DNA of 64,000 nt. Origin: Rhodococcus sp. UNC23MFCrub1.1 (GTDB taxonomy: Bacteria > Actinomycetota > Actinomycetes > Mycobacteriales > Mycobacteriaceae). Positions 54,957-63,479 of the stretch are shown one piece after another. Position numbers and translations under genes: made by a program. Under the pieces are notes generated by a model, which worked only from the letters and a program-made list of their open reading frames with translations, did not search any database and was not told the DNA's origin. The stretch spans positions 868,001 to 932,000 of the forward strand of contig NZ_JMLQ01000001.1 of NCBI RefSeq assembly GCF_000686025.1, read 5' to 3'. Every line of letters starts with the position of its first letter. Position 1 is the first letter of the stretch.

Positions 54957-55973
54957 TCAGGCGACGCTGAACACGTCGACGCCGTCCTGGTTCTCCACAC
55001 GCAGCACGCCCCGGTGGACGTCCAGATCGAGGTGGGCCAGGGTCTCGCAGACCGCGACCATGCGATCGAACGTTCCGAGCTCCGCGAACGGGCGATCACG
55101 ACGGGTCCACGGAAGGCGTTCGGCGACATCGAGGCCGGTCGCCCGGGTCAGGTCGGCGACGACCGCCCGGGTCGCCGCCAAGCGGCGGGCGTGGTGATCG
55201 AGGAGTTCGCGCACGCGCGCGTGCAGACCGACACCGGTGTCCCCGTGGGCGGGCAGCACGGTGCGATCCCGATCGTCGAGCATCGTCTCCAACGACTGCA
55301 GGTAGTGCCCCAGGGGCAGGTCCCACTCACCGAGTTCGAATCCGATCGACGGGGTGATGGTCGGCAGAACGTGGTCGCCCGTGTAGCTGATGTCGCGGTC
55401 GAGATCGTGGAACACCATGTGGCCCTTGGTGTGGCCGGGCGTGTGCACCGCGGTCAACCGGTGTCCGGGGATGTCGAGGGCGCCCTCGGTGAGCCACGCG
55501 TCCGGCGGCTCCCAGTCGTCCGAGTCGAAGTCCCCGTCGCTGGTGTCCAGGCGAACCGCTCGCGCGATGTCGTCGGCGCCGGCCCGTTCCAGCTCACGCA
55601 GTGACGATGTCGGCATGTTGGAGGCAAGCTCCCCGATGGCGACGATCCCCGGCGCCTCGGCCGACCCGAGGTGGATGCGGCAGCCGTGTCGACGGCGGAG
55701 GTCGACGGCGAAGGTGTAGTGGTCACGGTGGACGTGAGTGACGAACACGTCGTGTACGTCGTCCGGTCGGCAACCGAATTCGGCCAGCGCGGTGGAGAAC
55801 TCGTCGTACGTACCCGGCCGTCGCCATCCGCCGTCGATCAGCGCCAGGCCCCTGTCGGTCTCCAGGGCATAGACGTTGATGGCACGGAGTCCGTCGGACG
55901 GCATCTGCAGTGGCACCCGGTGGATGCCGTCCGCGATCCGAACGGATCCCGGATCGGACCACCGGGCGGTCAC
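54957..55973 (-). CDS. Metallo-beta-lactamase-fold hydrolase
   Basis: This 338-residue protein has the MBL zinc motif THVHRDHYTF (HxHxDH) near residue 80. A later His lies in VHTPGHTKGHMVF, the Asp ligand in YTGDHVLPTI, and the last His in VLPAHGDTGVG. It resembles the SoxH/glyoxalase-II-like group, whose members often hydrolyse thioesters or lactones in catabolic operons. The GTG at 55973 overlaps the EthD stop codon by 4 nt and was chosen over a longer frame antisense-like in composition. It probably acts on an intermediate of the same pathway as the convergent transporter/SDR operon. Confidence 0.88.
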   Translation of the reverse strand: MTARWSDPGSVRIADGIHRVPLQMPSDGLRAINVYALETDRGLALIDGGWRRPGTYDEFSTALAEFGCRPDDVHDVFVTHVHRDHYTFAVDLRRRHGCRIHLGSAEAPGIVAIGELASNMPTSSLRELERAGADDIARAVRLDTSDGDFDSDDWEPPDAWLTEGALDIPGHRLTAVHTPGHTKGHMVFHDLDRDISYTGDHVLPTITPSIGFELGEWDLPLGHYLQSLETMLDDRDRTVLPAHGDTGVGLHARVRELLDHHARRLAATRAVVADLTRATGLDVAERLPWTRRDRPFAELGTFDRMVAVCETLAHLDLDVHRGVLRVENQDGVDVFSVA

Positions 55974-56305
55974 GAGGTGGTCGACGTGTCGGCGACCATG
56001 GTCCGCTCGTCGCCGTACCAGATCATCCGTCGCCCACGCATGGTTCCGACGTGCTCGACGGCGACCTTCCACTCCGGACTGGCGAGCGCGGTCTCGAGAT
56101 CGTCGCGCGAGGCGAAGCTCAGAATGGACAGTCCGTCCCACCCGGCGCTGCGCTCGTCTATCGAGTGGACGATGTCGATGTGCTGCCACCGCAGCAGGCC
56201 CGGGAGCGGGTAGGTCACCTCAGCGTGCTCACCGCGCCACCACGTCATGAACTGCTCGTGCGTCCAGTCGTTCGGACGGGCGGCGAGAACCATCAGATCG
56301 AACAT
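55970..56305 (-). CDS. EthD-like dimeric alpha/beta-barrel protein
   Basis: This 111-residue protein has the EthD signature WTHEQFMTWWRGEHAEVTYP in the first third and HVGTMRGRRMIWYGDE near the end. EthD-domain proteins occur in ether, steroid and aromatic degradation operons. Some are isomerases or decarboxylases, and others only support a monooxygenase. The ATG at 56305 has GGAGGAGATC directly upstream. It is translationally coupled to the MBL-fold hydrolase. Confidence 0.88.
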   Translation of the reverse strand: MFDLMVLAARPNDWTHEQFMTWWRGEHAEVTYPLPGLLRWQHIDIVHSIDERSAGWDGLSILSFASRDDLETALASPEWKVAVEHVGTMRGRRMIWYGDERTMVADTSTTS

Positions 56306-56397
56306 GATCTCCTCCAGGGTGTGGTCAACATGAATTCGGTTCGGTATGGGTGGACGTGATCGACACGAATGGCCGAGCCGGGCTCAGCGCCCAGCGG

Positions 56398-57021
56398 TCA
56401 GGGGCGCACCATCTTGAGCACCGCGGTGGTGACGGTCTCGGCGATCTCGTCGAGGGTGGCGGGGCCGTTCGGCCGGTACCACCGCCACACGCTGATGACG
56501 AGGGCGAGGACCAGGCGTCCCACCGTCTTCGGATCTCCCTCGGCGAAGACCCCGTCGTCCATGCCACTGGCGATCAATCTCGTCCACCGACGCTCGATCT
56601 CCTGGACCAGCTCTCGGGACTGGAGACGCTCGGCCTCCTCCTTCCCCGACTGCCGCTCCGTCGCCAGAAGGTCCATGTGGTTCTGCAGGATCCGGCGCTG
56701 CAGAGCGTCCAGCGGCGAGGCCTGGAGAGCTCCCGCGACGGCGGCTCGCAGTGCCGCCTCCGGGTCGCTCCGGTCGGCCGTGGCCGCGTCGAAGCGCTCG
56801 ACGGAATCCGCCAGTTCCAGACGCATGATGGTGAGCAGACAGTGCGCTTTGGATTCGAAGTAGTGGTAGAGCGCGGTCTGGCCTATTCCGACCTCGTCCG
56901 CCACCGACGCCCACTTGGTGTGGTCGTAGCCCACCCTGCCGAACTGCTCGATGGCGACGGTGAGAATACGAGACCGCTTGGAGCGCGGGCTCTCGCGGCG
57001 TGCCGTCGTTCCGACGCTCAT
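56398..57021 (-). CDS. TetR-family transcriptional regulator
   Basis: This 207-residue regulator has the N-terminal DNA-binding domain RSKRSRILTVAIEQFGRVGY and IGQTALYHYFESKAHCL, and a TetR C-terminal domain with LHNHM-like RILQNHMDLLATER. This layout resembles KstR2/FadR-like regulators that sense acyl-CoAs. It lies between the ligase operon upstream and the EthD/MBL pair downstream, all on the minus strand. It is the best candidate to bind the AACTGA..TCAGTT dyad at 49344. The ATG at 57021 was preferred over an earlier start (57069) that lacks homology. Confidence 0.9.
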   Translation of the reverse strand: MSVGTTARRESPRSKRSRILTVAIEQFGRVGYDHTKWASVADEVGIGQTALYHYFESKAHCLLTIMRLELADSVERFDAATADRSDPEAALRAAVAGALQASPLDALQRRILQNHMDLLATERQSGKEEAERLQSRELVQEIERRWTRLIASGMDDGVFAEGDPKTVGRLVLALVISVWRWYRPNGPATLDEIAETVTTAVLKMVRP

Positions 57022-57090
57022 CGCGGCACCCTCGAAGACTGGCCCGGCCGGCCTCCGGCCTCCCCGCAACGTGTCAGCATCGTGCTCATG

Positions 57091-58608
57091 TTACTCGTCC
57101 CGAGGTGAATTCGGATCGGGAACACCGGCGAGACGCGCTGCCATCCGCACGGCATCGGGTCGGGAGAGCTTCCCGACACGGTTCTGCGGCAGATCGTCCA
57201 CAGCGAAGACGTACTCCGGCCAGTTGTGTCGTGGCACGCCGCGACGGGACAATCCGTCCGTCACCTCGGCCAGACCGAGAGCGCGTCCGTCGGTCACCAC
57301 GAGGGCTCCGGCGCGCTCGGACAGCAGCTCGTCCGGGATCGGCACCACGCAGACCTGCACGATGCCGGGGACGCCGGCCACCGCCGCCTCGACCTCGTTG
57401 ATGTCGATGTTGCGACCACCACGGATGATGATCTGCTTCTGCCTGCCCATCACGGTGATGGTGCCGTCGGTCGCCACCTCGACGAGGTCACCGGTCGGCA
57501 GGTATCCGTCGTCGGTCAGTGTCGGTGCCGCGACCTGTCCTCCCCGTGCGTACCCGACGAACATCGAGGGTCCGCGGACCTGCGCGTCACCGATCTCCCC
57601 GGTGCCCACGTCCTCCCCCGCACCGTTCACGGCCCGCACGATCGTGCCGGGGAACGGCCGTCCGTCCGTACCGAGGCGAAGTCGAGGATCGTCGTCCGGG
57701 GTCGCGGTCGTGTGACCGAGGCACTCCGACATGCCGAACACCCGGAGGAACGTCGTTCCCAGGAACTGCTCGGCCCGTTCGAGAGCCGACGCGTTCATGG
57801 GCCCGCCGCCGACCGTCATCGCCCGCATCCCCGCGAGTCGACCGGCCCCGTTCTCGACGAGGGACAGCTGCAGCGCCATCGTCGGCACCAGCATCGTCCA
57901 GCGGACGTCGTGGGCGGCCATCGCGTCGAGTGCGGCCGCCGGTGACCACTTGCCGATCGACACCATCGGTCCGCCCACGAACAGCGGCAGATACATCCCG
58001 AAACATGCTGCGGCGACGGAGGACAGGGGGACGAAGGCGCCCACCGCGTCGCCCGGCCGCAGACCCACGGCGTCCCTCGTGCACGAACAGGCATAGCGCA
58101 GTGCGTCCTCGGACTGGACGACGCACTTCGGGCGACCGGTGGATCCGGAGGTCATCGCGATGACACTGCCTCCGTTCCAGCGCGACACACCTCGCGGATC
58201 ACCACGGCGAGCACGCAGATGACGGTCACCGACCGCCGCGTCGCCCGACGGGAAGTCCTGGTCGGACACCCCCCACTGTTCGAGTGTGCGAAGGTCGGCC
58301 ACCACCATGTCGGGGTCGACGTCCTCGACGGCGAGCACGAACTCCGATGCTGTGGCATGCGGGCTGAGCACGGCGACCACGCCTCCGCGCAGACCGACCG
58401 ACAGTGCGGTGGCCACCGTCTGCCAGGTGTTGTCCGCCTGGATCAGCACCGTGGGAGGTGTGGGGTCGTGCTGTGCCATGTGCTCGGCTCCGCGTTCGGC
58501 GGCAGCCATCACGTCGGCCAGTCGATGGGTGCCGTGCAGGTCGATCACGGCGATCGCGTCGGGGTGTTCCCGGACGCGGTCTCGCAGTTCGAGCGCGAGA
58601 GTCTTCAC
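57091..58608 (-). CDS. AMP-binding acyl-CoA synthetase/ligase
   Basis: This 505-residue adenylate-forming enzyme has the P-loop AMTSGSTGRPK at 151-161, the A5-like FGMSECLGHT, the A7 motif YLPTGDLVEV, the A8 hinge GRQKQIIIRGGRNI, and a C-terminal Lys in PQNRVGKLSR. It would activate a carboxylic acid to its CoA thioester and so start beta-oxidation-like degradation by the genes upstream. The substrate is not predictable. The ATG at 58608 overlaps the stop codon of the alcohol dehydrogenase gene by 4 nt. Confidence 0.92.
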   Translation of the reverse strand: MKTLALELRDRVREHPDAIAVIDLHGTHRLADVMAAAERGAEHMAQHDPTPPTVLIQADNTWQTVATALSVGLRGGVVAVLSPHATASEFVLAVEDVDPDMVVADLRTLEQWGVSDQDFPSGDAAVGDRHLRARRGDPRGVSRWNGGSVIAMTSGSTGRPKCVVQSEDALRYACSCTRDAVGLRPGDAVGAFVPLSSVAAACFGMYLPLFVGGPMVSIGKWSPAAALDAMAAHDVRWTMLVPTMALQLSLVENGAGRLAGMRAMTVGGGPMNASALERAEQFLGTTFLRVFGMSECLGHTTATPDDDPRLRLGTDGRPFPGTIVRAVNGAGEDVGTGEIGDAQVRGPSMFVGYARGGQVAAPTLTDDGYLPTGDLVEVATDGTITVMGRQKQIIIRGGRNIDINEVEAAVAGVPGIVQVCVVPIPDELLSERAGALVVTDGRALGLAEVTDGLSRRGVPRHNWPEYVFAVDDLPQNRVGKLSRPDAVRMAARLAGVPDPNSPRDE

Positions 58609-59699
58609 TGACGGTGGTCCTTTCCGGCATCACGTTCTGGGGTGGGCTCGTCGGACGTGGTGGGCAGGAGCACGGTTCGGCCGGCGTCCTCCCCGGCACG
58701 CAGACGCGCATAGGCGTCGATCGCCTCGTCGAGAGGTCGCGTGGTCACCTCGGGCAGCAGCGCCCCGGACTCCGCGAGCGCCACCACCTCCACCAGATCC
58801 GCCCGACTGCCCCAGAAGGGGGCCGAGACCTGCCACCCGGCGGCGATCCCCCGGTTCTTGGCCACCGACACGGACCCTCCGGCGCCCCCCACCACGACGA
58901 GGCGTCCTCCGGGTACGAGCGTGGCCAGCCCCTCGGCCATCGTGTCGTCGCTGCCGACGAAGTCGAACACCACGTCGACGCCCCCGAGATCTCTCGTGGC
59001 AGAGGCCGCGTCGGCCAGTGACGAGTACACCGCGGTGGCGCCCATGGTCGTCGCGGATCTCCGAGCCGCGTCGCGCGGATCGACGGCCACCACGTGGCCG
59101 GCTCCCAGCAGCGACGCCATTCGGACCGCGAGGTGACCGAGACCGCCGACACCGACGATCACGACCACGGCGTTCGAGTCGAGGAGGTCGGCCTGACCGC
59201 TGACGGCGTGATGCACGGTGGCGCCCGCATCGGCGAGGGGCGCTGCGAGTTCCGGTGCCAGGGAACCGGTGTCGACCAGCACCCCGCCGTGCGGAACCAC
59301 CATGTACTCGGCCAGTCCGCCCGGCGCGCCGAGGCCGTTGCCGATCACGGCGAGCCTGCCGTCGACCAGCCGCAGTGCCAGACAGTAGTTCTCCCGACCC
59401 CGGCGGCAGTTACGGCAGGTCCTGCAGGACCACACGCCGTGGACGACCACGGACGATCCCACCGTGCTCCCGTCGGCATCGGGGCCGGCACCGACGACGC
59501 GTCCGGCCACCTCGTGTCCCAGCGTGAGCGGCAACGGGTAGTCGAACCGTCCGGCCGGCGCATCGCAGACGGACAGATCGCTACGACACAGACCTGCCGC
59601 CGTGACTTCGAGCAGCAACTGCTCGCCCGTCGGTTCGGGAACGGGAATGTCCCGCAGCTCGGGAGCGGAGCCCCACTCGAGCAGTTGCACGGCCAGCAT
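58605..59699 (-). CDS. Zinc-dependent alcohol dehydrogenase (MDR)
   Basis: This 364-residue enzyme has catalytic zinc ligands in AAGLCRSDLSV and LGHEVAGRVVG, the structural zinc site CRTCRNCRRGRENYC, and the NAD motif VIVGVGGLGHLAVRMA. It oxidises an alcohol of the pathway intermediate. The ATG at 59699 overlaps the SDR stop codon (TGATG), and the same operon continues through a 4-nt overlap into the ligase gene. The C-terminal 20 residues are hydrophilic and may be disordered. Confidence 0.92.
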   Translation of the reverse strand: MLAVQLLEWGSAPELRDIPVPEPTGEQLLLEVTAAGLCRSDLSVCDAPAGRFDYPLPLTLGHEVAGRVVGAGPDADGSTVGSSVVVHGVWSCRTCRNCRRGRENYCLALRLVDGRLAVIGNGLGAPGGLAEYMVVPHGGVLVDTGSLAPELAAPLADAGATVHHAVSGQADLLDSNAVVVIVGVGGLGHLAVRMASLLGAGHVVAVDPRDAARRSATTMGATAVYSSLADAASATRDLGGVDVVFDFVGSDDTMAEGLATLVPGGRLVVVGGAGGSVSVAKNRGIAAGWQVSAPFWGSRADLVEVVALAESGALLPEVTTRPLDEAIDAYARLRAGEDAGRTVLLPTTSDEPTPERDAGKDHRQ

Positions 59700-60481
59700 C
59701 AGCGCGCCGTCCAGCCGCCGTCGACCACCAGGGTGTGCCCGGTGACGTACGACGAGGCATCGGAGGCGAGGAACAGCACCGCGCCGTCCACCTCGCCCGC
59801 AGTACCCCCGCGACCGAGCATCGTGTTGCGCCGCACCCACCCGGCCGACTTCTCGTTCTCGAAGAGCCCGTCGGTCATCTCGGTGTCGAACCACCCTGGG
59901 ACCACCGCGTTCACGCGGATCCGTCGTCGTCCCCACTGCCCGGCGAGTTCACGGGTCAGGCCGAGCACACCGGCCTTGGACGCCGCGTAACTCGCACCGC
60001 CGATGGGGGCGGTCGAGACGAGACCGACGACCGACGAGATGTTGACGATCGACACCGGGGCGGAGTCCGGCGTCGTCGAGGCGACGTGCACCGCCAGGTG
60101 GAAGCCTGCGAGGAGGTTCACCTCGAGGATCGCGGAGAAACCCTCCGCGGTCTCCTGCTCCGCGTCCGGTGGGCCGGGCATCCCGGCGTTGTTGATCAGG
60201 ATGTCCAGGCGCCCGGTCTCCGCACGGCACCGATCCACCAGCGCTCGACGGTCCTCGTCCGAGGTCACATCGCATCGCACGGGAACGAGGCCCGGGACGG
60301 TCTCCGCCACCGCGGCCAGACGATCCGCGCGACGTGCCGCCGCGTACACCGTGGCTCCGGCGGCGGCGAGCGTCCGGGCGAACCCGAGACCGAGACCGGA
60401 CGACGCTCCGGTCACCACCGCTGTTCGGCCGGTCAGATCGAACAAGGCGGCAGGGCTCGGGGTGTCGTTCACTTCTGTCAC
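59699..60481 (-). CDS. Short-chain dehydrogenase/reductase
   Basis: This is a roughly 260-residue SDR with TGASSGLGLGFARTLAAAGA, Arg-rich VYAAARRADRL after the second strand, which favours NADP, and LINNAGMPGP. Ser lies in VNISSVVGLV and the catalytic pair in YAASKAGVLGLT. GAGGAGG lies at an ideal distance from the GTG at 60481. An earlier GTG (60487) is too close to that site. It follows the next SDR gene by 13 nt. Confidence 0.9.
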   Translation of the reverse strand: MTEVNDTPSPAALFDLTGRTAVVTGASSGLGLGFARTLAAAGATVYAAARRADRLAAVAETVPGLVPVRCDVTSDEDRRALVDRCRAETGRLDILINNAGMPGPPDAEQETAEGFSAILEVNLLAGFHLAVHVASTTPDSAPVSIVNISSVVGLVSTAPIGGASYAASKAGVLGLTRELAGQWGRRRIRVNAVVPGWFDTEMTDGLFENEKSAGWVRRNTMLGRGGTAGEVDGAVLFLASDASSYVTGHTLVVDGGWTAR

Positions 60482-60494
60482 GTCCACGCCCTCC

Positions 60495-61256
60495 TCAGTA
60501 GACCGCGGTGCGGCCGCCGTCGACGGGAATGATGGCACCCGTCGTGTACGACGAGGCGTCACTCGCGAGATGTACGACGAGACCGGCAATCTCCTCGGGG
60601 CGACCCAGACGTCCCGACGGCAGCCGGTCGACGATCTTGCCGACGAACTCGTCGTCCCAGTGCTCGGCCATGTCCGTTGCAAATCCCCCGGGCATCACGC
60701 AGTTCACTCGCACGTGCGGCGCGTACTCCTGCGCGAACGCCATGGTCAGCGCATTGAGTCCGTTCTTGGCCGCGGCGTACATGGCTTCGGGCGGGCTCGG
60801 TCGAACAGCTCCGATGCTCGAGATGTTGACGATCGACCCGCGCCCGGCGGCCGCCATCCGCGCTCCGGCCACCGCCATCAGCCTGAACGGACCCTTGAGA
60901 TTGACCTCGATGGTCTTGTCCCACAGCCCTTCCGTCACTCCGACGAGGTTCTCGGACAGCGGCGCGATGCCGGCGTTGTTGACCACGATGTCGAGTGAGC
61001 CGAACTCGTCGACGATGGCGTCGACCGCGGGCTCGATCTCGTCCCAGCGACCGACGTGCAGAGCGCGGGCGTGAGCGCTGCCCACCGTCGACGGTCCAAG
61101 TGAGGCGACTGCCTCCTCGCACGCCTCGAGTTTGCGGCTGGACACCACGACGGTGGCGCCCGCGTCGCGCAGTCCACGAGCGATGGCAAGGCCGAGTCCG
61201 CGGCTCGCGCCGGTCACGAGCGCCACTCTGCCGGTGAGGGAATGTATGTCGGTCAT
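60495..61256 (-). CDS. Short-chain dehydrogenase/reductase
   Basis: This 253-residue SDR has TGASRGLGLAIARGLRDAGA, VVSSRKLEACEEA suggesting NADP, and VNNAGIAPLSE. Ser lies in VNISSIGAVRP and the catalytic pair in YAAAKNGLNALT. It overlaps the stop codon of the ACAD10/11-like gene by 4 nt, so it is translated directly after it. It would oxidise a 3-hydroxyacyl intermediate or the pathway alcohol. Confidence 0.92.
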   Translation of the reverse strand: MTDIHSLTGRVALVTGASRGLGLAIARGLRDAGATVVVSSRKLEACEEAVASLGPSTVGSAHARALHVGRWDEIEPAVDAIVDEFGSLDIVVNNAGIAPLSENLVGVTEGLWDKTIEVNLKGPFRLMAVAGARMAAAGRGSIVNISSIGAVRPSPPEAMYAAAKNGLNALTMAFAQEYAPHVRVNCVMPGGFATDMAEHWDDEFVGKIVDRLPSGRLGRPEEIAGLVVHLASDASSYTTGAIIPVDGGRTAVY

Positions 61257-62455
61257 CGGTACTTCTTCGTCTCGAGGCGGGCGATGGTGCGGAGATGGAC
61301 CTCGCTCGGTCCGTCTGCGATCTGGAGGGCGCGGGTGATGGCGTGCAGGCGGGCCAGGACGAAATCGTCGCTGACACCGGCCGCTCCGAACGTCTGAACA
61401 GCACGGTCGACCACCTTGTGCGCCACCTCCATCGCCGCGACCTTGATCGCGGCGACCTCGGAGCGCGCCGAGGCGTTACCGCGGGTGTCCATCATCCAGG
61501 ACGACTTCAGGACCAACAGTCGGATCTGGTCGATCTCGATACGACTGCGTGCGATCCACTCACGCACGACACCGCGATCGGCGAGCGGGGCACCGAAGGC
61601 CACTCGGTCGAGCGAACGGCGGCACATCATCTCCAGAGCGCGCTCGGCCATGCCGACGGCGCGCATGGCGTAGTGCATCCGGCCGGGGCCGAGACGACCC
61701 TGCGCGATGGCGAAACCGTCGCCCTCGGCTCCCAGCATGTTCGAGGCCGGCACCCGGACATCGGTGAACTGGACGTCGCCGTGCCCGAGACGGTCGTGGA
61801 AACCGAACATCGGGAGATCGCGCAGGACCTCGATGCCGGGACTGTCGGCGGGAACCAGGATCATGCTCTGCTGACGGTAGGTCGGACCGTCCGGATCCGA
61901 CTTGCCCATGAAGATGATGAGCTTGCAGTCCGGGTCGAGAACACCCGAGGTGTACCACTTTCGGCCGTTGAGCACGTACTCGTCACCGTCGCGCCGGATC
62001 GTCGAGGTGATGTTGGTGGCGTCGGAGCTGGCCACGGCCGGTTCGGTCATGGCGAACGCGGACCGGATACGACATTCGAGCAGGGGCTCGAGCCAGTCCT
62101 TCTTCTGCTCCTCGGTACCGAACATGGCGAGGATCTCCATGTTGCCGGTGTCCGGGGCGGAGCAGTTGATGGCCTCGTTGCCGATGATCGAGCGCCCGAC
62201 CACCTCGGCGAGAGGGGCGTACTCGAGGTTGGTGAGTCCGGCCCCGAGCCCGTCGTGCGTCATGAAAAGGTTCCAAAGTCCCTGCGAGCGCGCGGTCTCC
62301 TGCAGTTCGCGCATCACCGCCGGCTGCTCGTGCTTGTTCGTGTTCGCCGCGATCTGCGCGTCGTACACCTTCTCGGCGGGCAGAACATGATCGGTCATGA
62401 ATGTCTCGAGGGTCTCGAGCAGCGCGTCGGTACGAGCACTGTAGGAGAAGTCCAC
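61253..62455 (-). CDS. Acyl-CoA dehydrogenase, ACAD10/11-like
   Basis: This 400-residue flavoprotein has the acyl-CoA dehydrogenase layout of N-terminal helical, middle beta and C-terminal helical domains. AFAMTEPAVASSDATNI is the FAD/substrate segment, and QGRLGPGRMHYAMRAVGMAE is the second signature. Both closely resemble the ACAD10/ACAD11 subgroup, which in other organisms removes phosphate from 4-phosphoacyl-CoA as well as handling branched acyl-CoAs. It lies 52 nt downstream of the APH-like kinase gene. GGAGG precedes the ATG. Confidence 0.92.
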   Translation of the reverse strand: MDFSYSARTDALLETLETFMTDHVLPAEKVYDAQIAANTNKHEQPAVMRELQETARSQGLWNLFMTHDGLGAGLTNLEYAPLAEVVGRSIIGNEAINCSAPDTGNMEILAMFGTEEQKKDWLEPLLECRIRSAFAMTEPAVASSDATNITSTIRRDGDEYVLNGRKWYTSGVLDPDCKLIIFMGKSDPDGPTYRQQSMILVPADSPGIEVLRDLPMFGFHDRLGHGDVQFTDVRVPASNMLGAEGDGFAIAQGRLGPGRMHYAMRAVGMAERALEMMCRRSLDRVAFGAPLADRGVVREWIARSRIEIDQIRLLVLKSSWMMDTRGNASARSEVAAIKVAAMEVAHKVVDRAVQTFGAAGVSDDFVLARLHAITRALQIADGPSEVHLRTIARLETKKYR

Positions 62456-62507
62456 GGTTGGCCTCCTGGAGGGCGGATCGAGCGGGTGAATACGAGGACG
62501 AGGGAGC

Positions 62508-63479
62508 TCAGGCGAGCAGGGCGGTTCCGGTGTCGATCAGCCGAGAGATGGTGGCGGGCAGCTTCTCCTGGTCCGGATCGTGATGACGGCCCTCCCGGTG
62601 ACGACGCAGGTTGTGCCCCATGATGGCGGCCATCTTGAGTCGTCCCAGGGCGTCGAACCACGGCAGATCGGGCAGGTCGCGTCCCGCACCGGCGTAGATC
62701 TCCACCAACTCGTCGGCGCTCGGCAGACCGGGGACGGACCGCCCGACACCGGGGAAGTTGTCGCCATCGGCGAAGACGAGGAACCACCCCAGCTCGACAC
62801 GGGGGTCGCCCACACTCCAGATCTCCCAGTCGATGAGCGCGACCGGCTCGGTACCGTCCGCGATCAGATTGCCCAGGCGATAGTCACCGTGCACCAGCGT
62901 CGACGAGACCGCATCCGGGACGCGGGCACCGAGAAGGCTCAGCAGTCTGTCTCCGCCCTCCACCAGTTCCGGTGGAACGGCGCCGAGCGTGCGAGCCCAC
63001 CGGGCGAGTTCGTCACCCGGTGAGAGCGTGGGACCGGCGTCGGGCACAGCTCGGTGATCGACCGCGTGCAGCTCGGGCAGGACCGCCGCCGCACGCCGCA
63101 TGCGCGCGGCCGCCAGCTCCGGGTCGACGGCCGGATCGTCCAGAACAGGCTCGAGCGACTCACCGCGGACGAATGTCATGGCGTACCAGGAGGGCTCGGT
63201 GTCGTCGACCATCACGATCGTGGGCACCGGCACCGACGTACCCGCGAGTTCCCGCATGATGGTCGCCTGCCGCAGCATGTCGTGGCGCCCGACGGGGCGC
63301 TGCCCTGCGGGCACGGCCTTGACCACCAACTCGGCGTCGTCGGTCCGCACGCGGTAGGTCAGACCGGAGTGCCCGCCGAGGAGTGGATCGAAGCTGCGCA
63401 GCGATCCGAGGCCGCCGGCCTCCAGCTTCTCGGCGACGCGCTGCTGCAGTGCGGAGTGTGTCGTGTCGTCGGTGGTCAC
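62508..63479 (-). CDS. APH-like phosphotransferase (acyl-CoA kinase of the ACAD10/11 type)
   Basis: This 323-residue protein has an aminoglycoside-phosphotransferase-like kinase fold. Key parts are LLGGHSGLTYRV, Lys in LVVKAVPAG, the catalytic loop STLVHGDYRLGNLI and the metal Asp in VALIDWEIWSVGDP. This variant, with its GDPRVELGW continuation, is the one fused to the dehydrogenase in ACAD10/ACAD11 and present in levulinate catabolism. It would phosphorylate a 4-hydroxyacyl-CoA. The GTG at 63479 overlaps the second acyl-CoA dehydrogenase stop codon. Antibiotic resistance is unlikely in this context. Confidence 0.9.
   Translation of the reverse strand: MTTDDTTHSALQQRVAEKLEAGGLGSLRSFDPLLGGHSGLTYRVRTDDAELVVKAVPAGQRPVGRHDMLRQATIMRELAGTSVPVPTIVMVDDTEPSWYAMTFVRGESLEPVLDDPAVDPELAAARMRRAAAVLPELHAVDHRAVPDAGPTLSPGDELARWARTLGAVPPELVEGGDRLLSLLGARVPDAVSSTLVHGDYRLGNLIADGTEPVALIDWEIWSVGDPRVELGWFLVFADGDNFPGVGRSVPGLPSADELVEIYAGAGRDLPDLPWFDALGRLKMAAIMGHNLRRHREGRHHDPDQEKLPATISRLIDTGTALLA

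Noticed and set aside
62508-63479. Kinase considered as an aminoglycoside-resistance gene
   Set aside because: It is coupled to acyl-CoA dehydrogenases and matches the ACAD10/11 kinase subgroup rather than resistance enzymes.
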